Below, piece by piece: positions 1 to 9,800 of a stretch of DNA of 64,000 bases. Position numbers and translations under genes: made by a program. The stretch's first letter is position 1. Each line of letters opens with the position of its first letter. Where the stretch lies: positions 124,001 through 188,000 of the forward strand of contig NZ_BFFO01000003.1 of NCBI RefSeq assembly GCF_003116835.1, written 5' to 3'. The stretch is from Lactococcus termiticola (GTDB taxonomy: Bacteria; Bacillota; Bacilli; Lactobacillales; Streptococcaceae). Under the pieces are notes generated by a model, which had not been told where the DNA came from, did no database searches, and saw only the letters and a list, made by a program, of their open reading frames with translations.

Positions 1-3
1 TTC

Positions 4-30
4 AAAAAAATCCCTTGTAACAAGGGATTT
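4..30 (-). terminator. Terminator of the tRNA-Glu transcript
   Basis: On the minus strand a 9-bp perfect stem (AATCCCTTG / CAAGGGATT) with a 3-base loop is followed by a run of seven T. It begins 12 bases after the tRNA 3' end, so it is a normal Rho-independent terminator for the single tRNA. Confidence 0.85.
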
Positions 31-41
31 CGCAGTCATTA

Positions 42-113
42 TCACCCCACGGGGAATCGAACCCCGATTGCCGGAATGAGAATCCGGATTCCTAACCGTT
101 AGAAGATGGGGCG
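42..113 (-). tRNA. tRNA-Glu (anticodon CTC)
   Basis: A full cloverleaf reads on the minus strand: acceptor CGCCCCA/TGGGGTG with one G-T pair, D arm TTCT/GGAA with a GG loop, anticodon stem CCGGA/TCCGG around loop TTCTCAT, and T arm CGGGG/CCCCG around TTCGATT. The anticodon at positions 34-36 is CTC, which reads GAG (Glu). The CCA end is not encoded. An extended -10 (TGC then TATAAT, complement of 124-129) lies about 10 bases upstream. Most low-GC Lactobacillales that I know of rely on anticodon TTC, so a dedicated CTC isoacceptor fits the higher GC seen here. Confidence 0.85.
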
Positions 114-202
114 GAATACCTCTATTATAGCACTCCTGAAACTAAAAGTGTCAGACAGGGATTTTAATCGCTTCTTCTGCCGGCCTATGCTAAAATGGAA
201 GC

Positions 203-697
203 ATGACGAAAATTAGCTATGACACTGTAAAACCAAGTGACATCGATGCCATCATGGCCATCGAAGAGGCCGACTTCAGCCCGGAAGAAAGCCTGAGCCG
301 GACAGCCATCCTGGAAGAAATCCAGTTGATTCCAGACAGTTTTATAGTGGCCAGAAATGAGACCAGCCAGGTCGTCGGCTATATCTCCGGTCCCACCTCC
401 AAGGAGCGCTACCTGGTCGACGAGATGTTTGAGCACAATCAGGCCAGCAGAAAAGACGACGCCTATCAAATCGTAACCAGCCTGGCCATCCATCCGGATT
501 ATCAGGGGCTGGGAATTGCGACAGAACTTATGGAGCGACTGGCAGAGACAGCCAAGGCCAGCGGGCGACAAGCCATCAGCCTGACCTGCCACGACTATCT
601 CATTCCCTATTACGAAAAGCACGGCTTTGTCAACGAAGGTCTTTCTGAGAGTAAATTCGCCGGCGAGGTTTGGTATAATCTTGTTCGAGAACTGTAA
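203..697 (+). CDS. GNAT-family N-acetyltransferase
   Basis: This 164-residue protein has the length of a single GNAT domain. The acetyl-CoA binding segment is visible as VTSLAIHPDYQGLGIATEL (about residues 93-111), with the Q/RxxGxG/A signature in QGLGIA, followed by the usual C-terminal part with YYEKHGF. It should transfer an acetyl group from acetyl-CoA to an amine; the substrate cannot be told. The ATG lies 6 bases after an extended -10 (TGC TAAAAT, 188-196) and has no Shine-Dalgarno sequence, so the mRNA is probably leaderless. The gene is convergent with the next one, and a truncated copy of the window's intergenic repeat begins right after its stop codon. Confidence 0.85.
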   Translation: MTKISYDTVKPSDIDAIMAIEEADFSPEESLSRTAILEEIQLIPDSFIVARNETSQVVGYISGPTSKERYLVDEMFEHNQASRKDDAYQIVTSLAIHPDYQGLGIATELMERLAETAKASGRQAISLTCHDYLIPYYEKHGFVNEGLSESKFAGEVWYNLVREL

Positions 698-700
698 TTA

Positions 701-790
701 TAAAGGCAAAACTGGAGACCCATAGGGGATCCAGTTTTAGGAATGAGACGCCACAGGCGCTGCCTCCGTCCCATAGGATTTCCGGAACGC
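701..790 (-). repeat. Structured intergenic repeat, copy 1 (truncated)
   Basis: Read on the minus strand, it starts with the family's 5' end (GCGTTCCGGAAATCC), then the first hairpin with its closing GGA/TCC bases, then the second hairpin with arms AAAACTGGA and TCCAGTTTT. The 3' outer arm and the end motif are missing: the GNAT stop codon sits where they should be. It lies between two convergent genes. Confidence 0.7.
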
Positions 791-819
791 AAGGACTCGC
801 AAAAAAGCCCTCAGGCCCC

Positions 820-1449
820 TTAAAAATTCAAAACCTTAATCCCATCCTTAAAGTCTTCATAGAGGGCGGATTTGATAGTCATTTTAATGATCGCCATATT
901 GACCGCATTTTCATGGAGGCTGACGAGGCTTGGCTCAAGCTCGATCAGCTGTTTATTGGCTTCGGCATCCTCAAAAACCTCGCAGACAGCTTGGTTAGAG
1001 GATAGGCGAGCCCCCGTCTCGAGGCCTTCAAACCAGCTCGTAAAGCTGACCTGGCCATTTTGCTTGAGGTTAGCGACCTTCTTGGCGTCGGGCTCAGCGA
1101 CCATGTAGAGCACGCCTTCATCTTGAGCAGACTGGCTGAAACTCATGATGGTCGTCGACATCTTGTGCTCTTCATTTTGGACAGAGAGGGCAATATAGCC
1201 CGGCAACTTCTTCAGGATTTCCGCCAGCTCGCCCGCCTTAGGGGCAGCACCGACGATGTTTTCCTTCTTCCTAGCCTTGGCAATGGTCAAGATGACTAGA
1301 GGCAGGGTCAGGACGATATAGGCGACGATGCTTGCGACGATAAAGTTGACGACGCTATTGCCTGAAAAATTGCTCTCAAAGATGGCTACAAAGACCAGGG
1401 CGGCGACTAAAAATATCACAAATAATTGCACAAAACGCTTGAGGTACAT
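820..1449 (-). CDS. Membrane-anchored PPOX-fold flavin-binding-like protein
   Basis: A 209-residue protein. Two hydrophobic segments at about residues 7-25 and 33-56 predict an N-terminal membrane hairpin. The rest resembles the split-barrel fold of pyridoxamine-phosphate-oxidase-like flavoproteins: a strand pattern with GVLYMVAEPDAKKVANL and VSFTSWFEG, where the family usually contacts FMN. No catalytic role can be assigned. The start has a good Shine-Dalgarno (AAGGAG). It is convergent with the GNAT gene and shares a bidirectional terminator region with the PIN/TRAM gene upstream of it. A general stress or redox role is possible but not shown. Confidence 0.6.
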   Translation of the reverse strand: MYLKRFVQLFVIFLVAALVFVAIFESNFSGNSVVNFIVASIVAYIVLTLPLVILTIAKARKKENIVGAAPKAGELAEILKKLPGYIALSVQNEEHKMSTTIMSFSQSAQDEGVLYMVAEPDAKKVANLKQNGQVSFTSWFEGLETGARLSSNQAVCEVFEDAEANKQLIELEPSLVSLHENAVNMAIIKMTIKSALYEDFKDGIKVLNF

Positions 1450-1490
1450 GAAATTTTCTCCTTAACTTCTCTGTCTATTTTATCACAAAA

Positions 1491-1516
1491 TAAAAAAGAG
1501 CACAGGGCTCTTTTTA
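1491..1516 (-). terminator. Terminator of the PIN/TRAM gene
   Basis: The hairpin AAAAAGAGC / GCTCTTTTT with a 5-base loop overlaps the stop codon of the PIN/TRAM gene and is followed by a T-rich stretch on the minus strand. The symmetry means it could also work on the plus strand. Confidence 0.75.
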
Positions 1517-2608
1517 TTTCTTAACTAAATCTGCGAAAATCATCCGACCGGCAGAGGTCTGGAGGACCTTGGCGACTTGGACGGGCAGGGTCTTGTCAAT
1601 CTTATCTGCCGTGTCTTCGACGACAATCATGGTGCCGTCAGGCATGTAGGCAACACCCTGCTGACGCTCAGAACCGGCCCGGATGATGGTCACGTCTATG
1701 ACCTCGCCCACCACCAGCTGGGCCTTGACGGCATTGGCCAGGTCGTTGATATTGAGGACTTTCGTGCCCTGGATGGCGGCGACTTTATTCAAGTTAAAGT
1801 CGTTAGTCACGAGCTTAGCCCCTTCTTCACTGGCAAAACGCAGGAGCTTGGTGTCGACCTCTTTAATTTCCGGATAATCTTTATCAGAAATTTCGACATT
1901 CTCAAAATCCTTGAGCTTTGTCACCAAATCGAGGCCACGACGGCCCTTTGCCCGCTTGAGTGGATCTGAGCTGTCTGAAATCAGCTGGAGCTCGAGTAAG
2001 ACAAAGTCAGGAATAATAAGGCGTTCGCTGATAAAGCCGGTCTTTAAGACATCATAAATCCGGCCATCGATAATCGTGCTGGTATCAACGACAAGCGGTG
2101 ACACGACGTAGGCTGTGGGCTCTGCCTTAGTCGTAGTCACGACTTCTTCATCTACAAGTTCCATCGTCTCCCGGCGTTTTCTCGAAAGAAGTCTGAAAAT
2201 CTCATCTCCCCGCCGATGAAAGAGCATGTAGCCCAGATAAGTCAGGCCAACAATCAGGATAAAGGCCAGGATATTGGTCAAAAGCGGGATGTGCAAGAGG
2301 CTCAGCGGAATGCTAATCAGCACCCCCAGGACCAGACCGATAATCGCCCCAATCAGATTAAAGACCAGGCTTGAAAGCTCGACTTTTGAAATTTTCTGGT
2401 CAATGCGTTTGAACAAGGCCAACAATAAGGTCGCGACAAATAAAAATGATAAAACAAATAAAATAATTGCACCGACGAAACCATTAAATACATTGTGTGA
2501 GGTCAATCCCGAATGAAAGCCGACCAGATGCCAGAAATCTGGTAGGACGGCGATCCCTATCGAGGCCCCGACAATCGCCATGACCAGGTGAATCATCCAA
2601 CGTCTCAT
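1514..2608 (-). CDS. PIN and TRAM domain membrane protein (YacL type)
   Basis: A 364-residue protein with four predicted membrane segments in the first ~150 residues, then a PIN nuclease-fold domain starting at VVDTSTIIDGRIYDVL, with conserved acidic residues (VDTS, DGR, TNDFNLNK), and a C-terminal TRAM domain. YacL-type proteins are widespread in Firmicutes; the PIN domain suggests RNA cleavage at the membrane, but the target is unknown. I chose ATG 2608 (AAGGAG upstream, protein begins MRRWM) over a longer reading because the extra 29 residues have no family character. It lies downstream of radA, separated by a terminator, an arrangement also common in B. subtilis and relatives. Confidence 0.85.
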   Translation of the reverse strand: MRRWMIHLVMAIVGASIGIAVLPDFWHLVGFHSGLTSHNVFNGFVGAIILFVLSFLFVATLLLALFKRIDQKISKVELSSLVFNLIGAIIGLVLGVLISIPLSLLHIPLLTNILAFILIVGLTYLGYMLFHRRGDEIFRLLSRKRRETMELVDEEVVTTTKAEPTAYVVSPLVVDTSTIIDGRIYDVLKTGFISERLIIPDFVLLELQLISDSSDPLKRAKGRRGLDLVTKLKDFENVEISDKDYPEIKEVDTKLLRFASEEGAKLVTNDFNLNKVAAIQGTKVLNINDLANAVKAQLVVGEVIDVTIIRAGSERQQGVAYMPDGTMIVVEDTADKIDKTLPVQVAKVLQTSAGRMIFADLVKK

Positions 2609-2685
2609 AAAATTCTCCTTTTTTAATATAAGCTTCAACTTCCTATCACGAAAGCGTACTCTCTTATTATAGTAACTTTTATACA

Positions 2686-2707
2686 AAAAAGCCAACTATA
2701 GCTGGCT
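2686..2707 (-). terminator. Terminator of radA
   Basis: On the minus strand AGCCA and TGGCT form the stem core, with extra GC/GT pairing inside, followed directly by TTTTTT. It starts at the radA stop codon. Confidence 0.7.
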
Positions 2708-4071
2708 TATTTGAAAACTTTTTTCAGACATTCATCAAGTGTGGTCACAGGGACGACCTTGAGTTTGGCGGGCACTTCGACGCCGGCCAGAGAATTTTTA
2801 GGGGCGTAGACCTTCTTAAAGCCGAGCTTGCTGGCTTCATTAAGGCGTTGCTCCATCCGGACAACCCGGCGAATTTCGCCGGTCAGGCCGATTTCGCCGA
2901 TGAAGCATTCGTCAGCTGCCGTGGTCTTTTCCTTGTAGCTTGAGGCAATGGCGACGGCAACAGCTAGGTCAATGGCTGGCTCGTCCAGCTTGACACCCCC
3001 GGCTGACTTGAGGTAGGCGTCCTGATTTTGCAAGAGGAGGCCGGCCCGCTTTTCAAGGACGGCCATAATCAGACTGACCCGGTTAAAGTCCAAGCCTGAG
3101 GTGGTCCGCTTGGCATTGCCAAACATGGTCGGCGTCGTCAGGGCCTGAATTTCGACCAGAATCGGCCGGGTACCCTCAAGAGCACAGACGATGGCTGATC
3201 CGGTCGAGCCTTCCAGACGTTCTTCGAGGAAGACCTCGCTGGGATTGGTGACTTCAGCTAGTCCGTGACTCTGCATTTCAAAGATGCCGATTTCATTGGT
3301 CGAGCCAAAGCGGTTTTTGACCGCCCGGAGTATGCGGAAGCTGTTGTTGCGTTCCCCTTCAAAATAGAGGACGGTATCCACCATATGCTCCAGCATTCGG
3401 GGTCCGGCCAGCTGGCCCTCTTTGGTCACGTGGCCGACGATGAAGGTCGCAATGTCGTTGGTCTTGGCAATCTGCATGAGTTCGCCTGTGACCTCACGGA
3501 CCTGGCTGACAGAGCCCTGGGTTGAGGTGATTTCAGGCGTCATGATGGTCTGAATCGAGTCAATGATGAGGAAATTCGGCTGGAGCCGCTCAATCTCTGC
3601 CCGGATGCTCTGCATGTTGGTCTCAGCGTAGAGGTAAAAGTCCGTATCAATGTCGCCCAGGCGTTCTGCCCTAAGTTTAATCTGCTGGGCTGACTCCTCG
3701 CCTGAGACATAGAGGACCCGGCCTCTTGAAGCCAGCTGGGTCGCCGCCTGGAGGAGCAGGGTAGACTTCCCGATTCCAGGGTCACCACCGATAAGGACCA
3801 GTGAGCCCGGCACGACACCACCGCCAAGGACCCGGTTGAATTCCTCCAGGTCGGTCTCGACCCGGGGCGTATCCATCAGCTCGACTTCATCAAGCTTCAT
3901 CGGCTTTGAGCGTTCGCCATCCATTGAAACCCGCTGGTTCTTGACTTCAGCCACTTCTACTTCTTCAATAAAAGAACCCCAGGCCCCACAATCCGGACAA
4001 CGGCCATACTTTGTGGCAAAACGGTGTTCACAATTTTCACAGACATAGGTCGTTGATTTTTTCTTAGGCAT
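2707..4071 (-). CDS. radA: DNA repair protein RadA
   Basis: A 454-residue protein, the usual RadA length. It has an N-terminal C4 zinc finger (CENC ... CPDC, about residues 10-30), a RecA-like ATPase core with Walker [11 protein letters not shown], the RadA-specific KNRFG motif, and a C-terminal Lon-protease-like domain with no protease function expected. RadA promotes branch migration in recombinational repair and natural transformation. The start at 4071 (MPKKKST) has AAGGAGAAATC before it; a longer open frame runs upstream through an intergenic repeat and is not coding. A TATAAT lies about 20 bases upstream of the start. Confidence 0.97.
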   Translation of the reverse strand: MPKKKSTTYVCENCEHRFATKYGRCPDCGAWGSFIEEVEVAEVKNQRVSMDGERSKPMKLDEVELMDTPRVETDLEEFNRVLGGGVVPGSLVLIGGDPGIGKSTLLLQAATQLASRGRVLYVSGEESAQQIKLRAERLGDIDTDFYLYAETNMQSIRAEIERLQPNFLIIDSIQTIMTPEITSTQGSVSQVREVTGELMQIAKTNDIATFIVGHVTKEGQLAGPRMLEHMVDTVLYFEGERNNSFRILRAVKNRFGSTNEIGIFEMQSHGLAEVTNPSEVFLEERLEGSTGSAIVCALEGTRPILVEIQALTTPTMFGNAKRTTSGLDFNRVSLIMAVLEKRAGLLLQNQDAYLKSAGGVKLDEPAIDLAVAVAIASSYKEKTTAADECFIGEIGLTGEIRRVVRMEQRLNEASKLGFKKVYAPKNSLAGVEVPAKLKVVPVTTLDECLKKVFK

Positions 4072-4114
4072 GATTTCTCCTTGTTCTGACATTATAACAT
4101 AGTGCTTGGCTGCT

Positions 4115-4256
4115 GTTCCGCTCCAGAAATCTGAAGAAATGCTGTGGTGGCACGCAAGCAGACGCCTTCGGCGTCTCATTGCTAAATCTTGAGCCCTCAC
4201 GGTCTCCAGATTTGCCTTATACCACAGCATTTCTACAGATTTCTTCCGCTTCACGC
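4115..4256 (+). repeat. Structured intergenic repeat, copy 2
   Basis: A complete copy. The outer arms AGAAATGCTGTGGT and ACCACAGCATTTCT are perfectly complementary and extended by AGAAATCT/AGATTTCT. Hairpin 1 is AGACGCC ttc GGCGTCT closed by GCAA/TTGC. Hairpin 2 has arms AAATCT/AGATTT around GAGCCctcacGGTCTC. It lies between radA and the 3' side of murC. Confidence 0.85.
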
Positions 4257-4327
4257 TATCAATCAAAAAATAGACAAAACAGCCAATCCGAATTGGCTGA
4301 ATTCTAAATATAAATATTCAAATTGGT

Positions 4328-4380
4328 ACTAGTGGAGTGGAAGAAATTCCACTATGCTTTTGCAGAATTTCTGGAACGAA
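4328..4380 (-). repeat. Structured intergenic repeat, copy 3 (reduced to its ends)
   Basis: Only the two family ends are left: ACTAGTGGAGTGGAAGAAATT at the left and GCAGAATTTCTGGAACGAA at the right, with a short remnant between. The two inner hairpins are deleted. It is in reverse orientation, tail-to-tail with copy 2. Confidence 0.7.
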
Positions 4381-4394
4381 ACCAACCTCCAGAA

Positions 4395-5726
4395 TTACTG
4401 CGTATTCTCAGTTAACTGACTCAACAGCTCCTCAAAGGCCAACTCATACTTCTGGATATTCCCAGCCCCCATGAAGACGTAAACCGCACGGTCGTGGTCG
4501 AGGAGGGGCGAGACGTTCTCAACATTGATAACCCGGGCAGGCTTACGGACCTTATTGGCCAGGTCTTGTGCTGTGATTTCATGCTTGTCGGTCTCACGGG
4601 CTGAGCCATAGATTTGGGCCAGATAGACCGTGTCTGCATGGTCGAGGACCTCTGCAAATTCATCAGCAAAGGCAATCGTCCGAGTAAAGGTATGGGGCTG
4701 GAAGACAGCGACAATTTCACGGTCTGGGTATTTTTGACGAGCTGCGTCAAGCGTTGCTTCAATCTCTGTTGGATGATGGGCGAAGTCATCGATGATAACT
4801 GTTTCATTGACTTTTTTCTCTGTGAATCGACGTTTGACCCCTCGGAAAGTCAGCATTTCGTCAGCGACTTTTTCCATGTCAATGCCAAGTTCATGGCAAA
4901 CCGCCACAACAGAGAGGGCATTCAAGACATTGTGCTTACCGTAAGTTGGCACAACAAAGTGACCAATCAACTCGCCTCGGAAATAGGCATCAAATGAAGA
5001 GCCTCGGGTCGAGCGGACCAGATTCTTTGCCTGATAGTCGTCATTGTCCTCAAAACCATAGTAGAAAATCGGAGCTGGCGCTGTAATCTTGCGAAGATAA
5101 GGGTCTTCACCGTAGACGAAGATGCCCTTTTGGATGTTTTGGGCATAATCTTGGAAGGCAGCCGCCACATCATCAATGTCCGTAAAATAGTCGGGATGGT
5201 CAAAATCGACATTGGTCATGATGGTGTATTCAGGATGATAAGGCATGAAATGGCGTTCGTACTCATCAGACTCGAAGACAAAGTAGTCGCTGTCTGCCTT
5301 GCCACGGCCAGTCCCGTCACCAATCAGATATGAGGTGTCGACGATATTGCTCATGATATGGGCCAGCAAACCTGTGGTAGAGGTCTTCCCGTGGGCACCA
5401 GCGACACCGATGGCTGTGTGGCCCTTCATAAATTCGCCTAAAAACTCATGGTAACGCTTGAAGGCAAAGCCGTTTTTATCAGCATAGGCCACTTCGACGT
5501 TGTTGTCGTCACGAAAGGCATTGCCAGCGATAATCTCATATTCTGGCTTGATATTGTCCGCATCAAAGGGGAGGATAGGGACACCAGCCTGCTCGAGGCC
5601 ACGCTGGGTAAAGTAGTAGTCGGTCGTGTCAGAGCCTTGGACCTGCCTGCCCATCTGATGGAGCATGAGGGCGAGGGCACTCATCCCAGAGCCTTTGATA
5701 CCGATAAAATGATAAGTCTTTTCCAT
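4395..5726 (-). CDS. murC: UDP-N-acetylmuramate--L-alanine ligase
   Basis: A 443-residue protein of normal MurC length. The N-terminal UDP-binding domain has [12 protein letters not shown], the central ATPase domain has [13 protein letters not shown], and [10 protein letters not shown] begins the C-terminal ligase domain. It attaches L-alanine to UDP-MurNAc in cytoplasmic peptidoglycan precursor synthesis. The start at 5726 (MEKTYHF) matches family N-termini; upstream codons are not conserved. It follows the short basic protein and the SNF2 helicase on the same strand, a neighbourhood also known in streptococci and lactococci. Confidence 0.97.
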   Translation of the reverse strand: MEKTYHFIGIKGSGMSALALMLHQMGRQVQGSDTTDYYFTQRGLEQAGVPILPFDADNIKPEYEIIAGNAFRDDNNVEVAYADKNGFAFKRYHEFLGEFMKGHTAIGVAGAHGKTSTTGLLAHIMSNIVDTSYLIGDGTGRGKADSDYFVFESDEYERHFMPYHPEYTIMTNVDFDHPDYFTDIDDVAAAFQDYAQNIQKGIFVYGEDPYLRKITAPAPIFYYGFEDNDDYQAKNLVRSTRGSSFDAYFRGELIGHFVVPTYGKHNVLNALSVVAVCHELGIDMEKVADEMLTFRGVKRRFTEKKVNETVIIDDFAHHPTEIEATLDAARQKYPDREIVAVFQPHTFTRTIAFADEFAEVLDHADTVYLAQIYGSARETDKHEITAQDLANKVRKPARVINVENVSPLLDHDRAVYVFMGAGNIQKYELAFEELLSQLTENTQ

Positions 5727-5746
5727 AATTCGTCGTCTTTCTTCAC

Positions 5747-5780
5747 AAATCAAGTCTGCCCTATGAATAAGACAGACTTG
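5747..5780. other. Hairpin between the 180-residue gene and murC
   Basis: Arms CAAGTCTG and CAGACTTG flank an 18-base loop. There is no T-run on the minus strand, so a processing site or weak attenuator before murC is more likely than a terminator. Confidence 0.4.
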
Positions 5781-5784
5781 TTAA

Positions 5785-6327
5785 TTATAAACCGCGATCA
5801 AAGAGGCTTTCGCGTTTTGACTTGAAGTAGTCTTCTGAGGCCTTGGTGTCCTTGTGGACGACCGTGCCACGCTGCTTCATGTCTTGGATAGGATTATTTT
5901 TGATGTTGCCCAGCGGACGTTTGCCAGCAGCAGTGCTCCTGCGACTTGTGAAATCGTCCTCGTCACGGTCCAGGGGATGAACGTAGGCTTTAGGGCGTTT
6001 TGGTGGCACAGAGGCTGCCCGCTTGATGCGTTCACGAGACTCGTCGACACTGGTCTTCTTTGGTGCCTTTTCAAAGCCTGAAGCAGAAGAGTGGTCGGCG
6101 TTGAGTGGCCGGTGCTGGCTCTTGTAGCTGACCTTGGCGTCGAGCGTCCGGTTGTAGCCCCGGTTTGAAGCCAGACCAGTCGTCTTTGGTTCATTGTAAA
6201 ATGGCCGTTCCACCTGCTCGCTTGGATTACGTGTAATAAGCTGTTCATTGGTCATGATAACCCGACTATCTTTTTCAAGAATTGAGTCATCTGGAATAAT
6301 CGGGAAGCTTACTCTTCTTTCTGCCAT
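5785..6327 (-). CDS. Hypothetical basic protein, probably disordered
   Basis: A 180-residue protein with no domain that I recognise. It is rich in Lys, Arg, Ser, Asp and Glu, has no membrane segment or signal peptide, and contains stretches such as PPKRPKAYVHPLDRDEDDF that predict little fixed structure. It is unusual in having almost no hydrophobic core. It lies between the SNF2 helicase and murC on the same strand, 58 bases before murC, so it may be transcribed with murC. A role in cell-wall or DNA processes could be guessed from the neighbours only. Confidence 0.6.
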   Translation of the reverse strand: MAERRVSFPIIPDDSILEKDSRVIMTNEQLITRNPSEQVERPFYNEPKTTGLASNRGYNRTLDAKVSYKSQHRPLNADHSSASGFEKAPKKTSVDESRERIKRAASVPPKRPKAYVHPLDRDEDDFTSRRSTAAGKRPLGNIKNNPIQDMKQRGTVVHKDTKASEDYFKSKRESLFDRGL

Positions 6328-6422
6328 AGTTGTCCTGCTTTTGTTTCTATTTTATTTCTATTTACCATTATAGCTTAATCTTGGGGATTTTGCAAAATTG
6401 ATATGGGGGTTATTGGATGGGG

Positions 6423-6566
6423 GTCGTTTCGTTGCGGAAAGCCCGGCTGTTGGCCGTGAGGCCGCAAGCGAAGGGCTCCACCCTTCCATTGCTAGAACTA
6501 GAGCCCTTCGGTCTCTAGTTCTGCCTTTTTTCACGGCCAACAGCCGGGCTTTCCTCCACTCCACTC
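6423..6566 (+). repeat. Structured intergenic repeat, copy 4
   Basis: The GC-rich outer arms AAAGCCCGGCTGTTGGCCG and CGGCCAACAGCCGGGCTTT are 19-base perfect complements. Hairpin 1 is GAAGGG/CCCTTC closed by GCAA/TTGC; hairpin 2 is AGAACTAGAG/CTCTAGTTCT. It lies 5' of the 180-residue gene and is paired tail-to-tail with copy 5. No gene is seen in 6328-6865. Confidence 0.85.
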
Positions 6567-6657
6567 CTACCAATCAATTTTGGGCTGGTGTGGACGGACT
6601 TCCACAGCATTCCGAAAAGAAGGGCATGGAAAACTTACCAATTCCAGACCTAACAGG

Positions 6658-6863
6658 CACAAGTGGAGTGGAAGAAAATTTCTGTCGAGCCGTGAAAATA
6701 GGCAAATGGCGAGACCGATAAGGCTCGCCATTTAGCAATGAAACCGAAGGTTTGCTTGACCCATGCGACTAGTCGCTTTAGCGCCTTAGCGAGCATGGAG
6801 AGCCTAGTGGCGTAGCCATGAAGATGGCCTCACAGATCGACAGAATTTTTCTGGAACGAAAGG
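6658..6863 (-). repeat. Structured intergenic repeat, copy 5 (with an internal insertion)
   Basis: The family ends AAGTGGAGTGG and TCTGGAACGAA are present, with hairpin 2 arms AAATGGCGAG/CTCGCCATTT. About 60 extra bases (roughly 6762-6820) follow hairpin 1 and contain their own short inverted repeats (for example CGCT/AGCG and CATG/CATG), making this copy about 206 bp instead of 145. It ends 2 bases before the SNF2 helicase stop codon. Confidence 0.75.
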
Positions 6864-6865
6864 TC

Positions 6866-9800
6866 CTAAAGCCCCAGAATCTCCCGAATCTCAGACTCAC
6901 TCAAACTACTGCTTGCCGCATCTCCGTCAAGGACGTTGGCAATCAGGTCTTTCTTGCGGTCTTGGATGGCAATCATGCGTTCTTCGATGGTGCCTTGAGT
7001 AATCAGGCGGATGACTTCGACCCGATTCTTTTGGCCCATCCGGTGGGCACGAGCGATGGCCTGCTCTTCGACAGCCGGGTTCCACCAGAGGTCAACGAGG
7101 ATGACCACGTCAGCTGAGGTCAGATTAAGCCCTACGCCCCCTGCCTTCAGGGAAATCAAGAAGGCGTCCCGACTACCTGCATTAAAGGCCTGGACCATAG
7201 ACAGCCGCTCTTTCGGCTGAGTAGAGCCAGTCAGCCGGTAATTACTCATGCCGAGCTCCTCAATCATTTTTTCAATCTCGGGGAAGAGCTTGGTAAACTG
7301 AGAGAAAATCAGTGGCCGATGGCCTGAAGCCTTCATGTTGACCAAGAGCTCACGCAGACTCTCCATCTTGCCAGAACCGCCCTGGTAGTCCTCGATAAAG
7401 AGGGCTGGCGTATCACAAATCTGCCTCAGACGGGTAATCCCGGCCAGGATTTCCATCCGTGAACGCGACAGGTCTTGACTGGACATGCCAGAGACTTGTG
7501 ACTGCATGACCTGGAGCTGGGCCAGATAAAGCTTCTTCTGCTCATCTTCGAGACTGTTGAGGAGGACTTTTTCCATCTTGTCTGGCAATTCTTCGAGGAC
7601 ATCCTCTTTTTTCCGTCGCATGATAAAGGGCTGAATCATCCGGGCAATACTTTCTGACGGCATCTTATTGAATTTTTCCCGCTTGGGCAAGAAGCCTGGC
7701 ATGATGACCTGGAAAATGGCCCAGATTTCTTCTATCCGGTTTTCCAGCGGGGTGCCGGATAAGGCAAAGCTGTAGTCGACATCAAGGGCCATCAAGGCCT
7801 TATTGGTCTTGCTCGAATAATTCTTAACGACCTGAGCCTCATCGAGCAAGAGATAAGTCAGCTCCTTGTCATTGTAGGCCTCAACATCCTTCAGGAAGCT
7901 ACCATAGCTGGTGATATAGACCTGGTGGTCACTGGCAATCTTCTCGTCCCGCTCAGGCTTTGAGCCATCGATGACTTCTATATCAAGGCTTGGAGCAAAT
8001 TTCTTAAATTCGCTGGCCCAGTTGTAGGTCAGGCTGGCTGGGGCTGTGATCAGCACTCGCTCGCCAGCTTTCAGATTGCTCAACAAAAAGACGATGGCCT
8101 GGAGGGTCTTACCAAGCCCCATATCGTCGGCCAAAATTCCACCTAAATTGTAATGACTCAGCATGCTCAGCCACTTGACACCGGTCTCCTGATAGGGACG
8201 GAGATTAGCATTGAGCTCTGCTGGCTTCTCATAAGGAAAGAGCTCTGGCTGGGTCAGCTGGCGATAAAAGTCCTTGAAGGCCTCAGAAAGCTCGCTACTA
8301 CTCAGGCCTTCAAAAATCCGGGAGACCTGGAAGGTCCGGCTGGCTGAAATCGTCAGGTGATTGCCCTGAATCTCGTAGGCATCGTCCATCTCACGGAGGG
8401 CCGCCTTGAGCTGGTCAAATTCGCCAGAAAGCTGATAAAAACGACCTGATTCGCTGACATAGTAGTCAGCATCTTCTTGAAGCTTCTTGACCAGGCCTGA
8501 AAACTCGCTGTCAGAGACATTGGGCAGGTCAAAGGAGATGTCGAGCAGGCTCCCCTTGCGGTCAATTTCAATTTTTGGAATCTGGTCAATCCGGAGGAAA
8601 CTCAAGTCACGACTGAGCTGAACTTGTCCCAAAGCCTCAAAGGCTGGCACCATCTCTAGGAAGAAGTCCTCAACAAAGCCAGGCTCAATCGCAATTTGAC
8701 CGTGAAATGACCTCGGAAAATCAAAGCGGTCCATCAGGTCAAAAATCCGGGCTTCTTTTTTGAGGTCACGAGAAAAGTCGAGAGTCTCCAGCTCCTGAAA
8801 ATGCTCGAGGATAAAGTCGCCATAGTCAAACTGGATATCGAGTTTCAGGGCTTTTTCGTCGTCAGAGATGCCAAAGGCAAAGGCCGGCTTGAAGTTTTTA
8901 ATCCGGAAAAACTCAGCCGCATCAATCTTACCGATACTGGCCAGCAACTCGAGGCCCCGGGCCAGCTTGTCCTTATCAGCATAGGCAAAGAGGATTTTTG
9001 ATTCGCCCTCAAAAGAGAGCAGGGACTGGTTGAGGAAGCGGATGAGCCGGTCCTGCTGGCTGTTGACATGATAAAAAACATGGTCAAAATAAAGGAGGCG
9101 TTCATCGTAAAAGCTCAGGAAGTCCTCTGCTGAGGCCTGGAGCTCGATGGCATCCTGCTGGCTCTCGACCTTAAATGAAAAGAGCTCTTCGGCCCCCTCA
9201 GCCCGGTCGCCCAATTCTAAATATGAAAAATAATTCAGCTTTCGGCCGTCGATCTCCAGCTCATGACTCCGCAGGTCGGCAAGAAGGTCAAGAATCGGCT
9301 CTACAAATAAGAGAGGCAGTCTTAAATAGCGGCCACTCTTTAATAGCAACTGTTGACTGAAGGCCTCATCCTCTTTTTCTGTGATGCTCAAGAGGAACTG
9401 GAGGAGGCTCTGGCTGGCCTCGTCAAAGAGGTCGAGACTCATCCGCTCAATCTGGAGCTTGGCAGCTGCGTAGCTTTCATTTCGCCTGAGGGCTATCAAA
9501 AAACTGTCGACATCCTTGATGACATAGGCCTTGTCAAGCTTTTTACTGCGGATACGGAGGTCGAGATAAAGGCTCCGTTGACGGCTAAAGACATCGTAGA
9601 GGTCCAGCGTGTCGCCGATTTTAGCTTCTAGCCGGTAGCTGTCATCTCGAGAAAAGACCGTCTGGTCTCTGGCCTCGAGGGCAGTCAAAAAGTCAGCCCC
9701 CGCCTTGTAGCTCTGCTCTTCGTCATTGTCAGCGGCATCTATAGCAGAAGCCTCTGCGTTCATCTGCTCTTCATTGGCCTTGAGAAATTCCTCGACCGCG

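Noticed and set aside
4072-4266. Open-frame extension upstream of radA (65 residues)
   Set aside because: It runs through structured repeat copy 2 and adds no conserved residues; a proper Shine-Dalgarno and the zinc-finger start lie at 4071.
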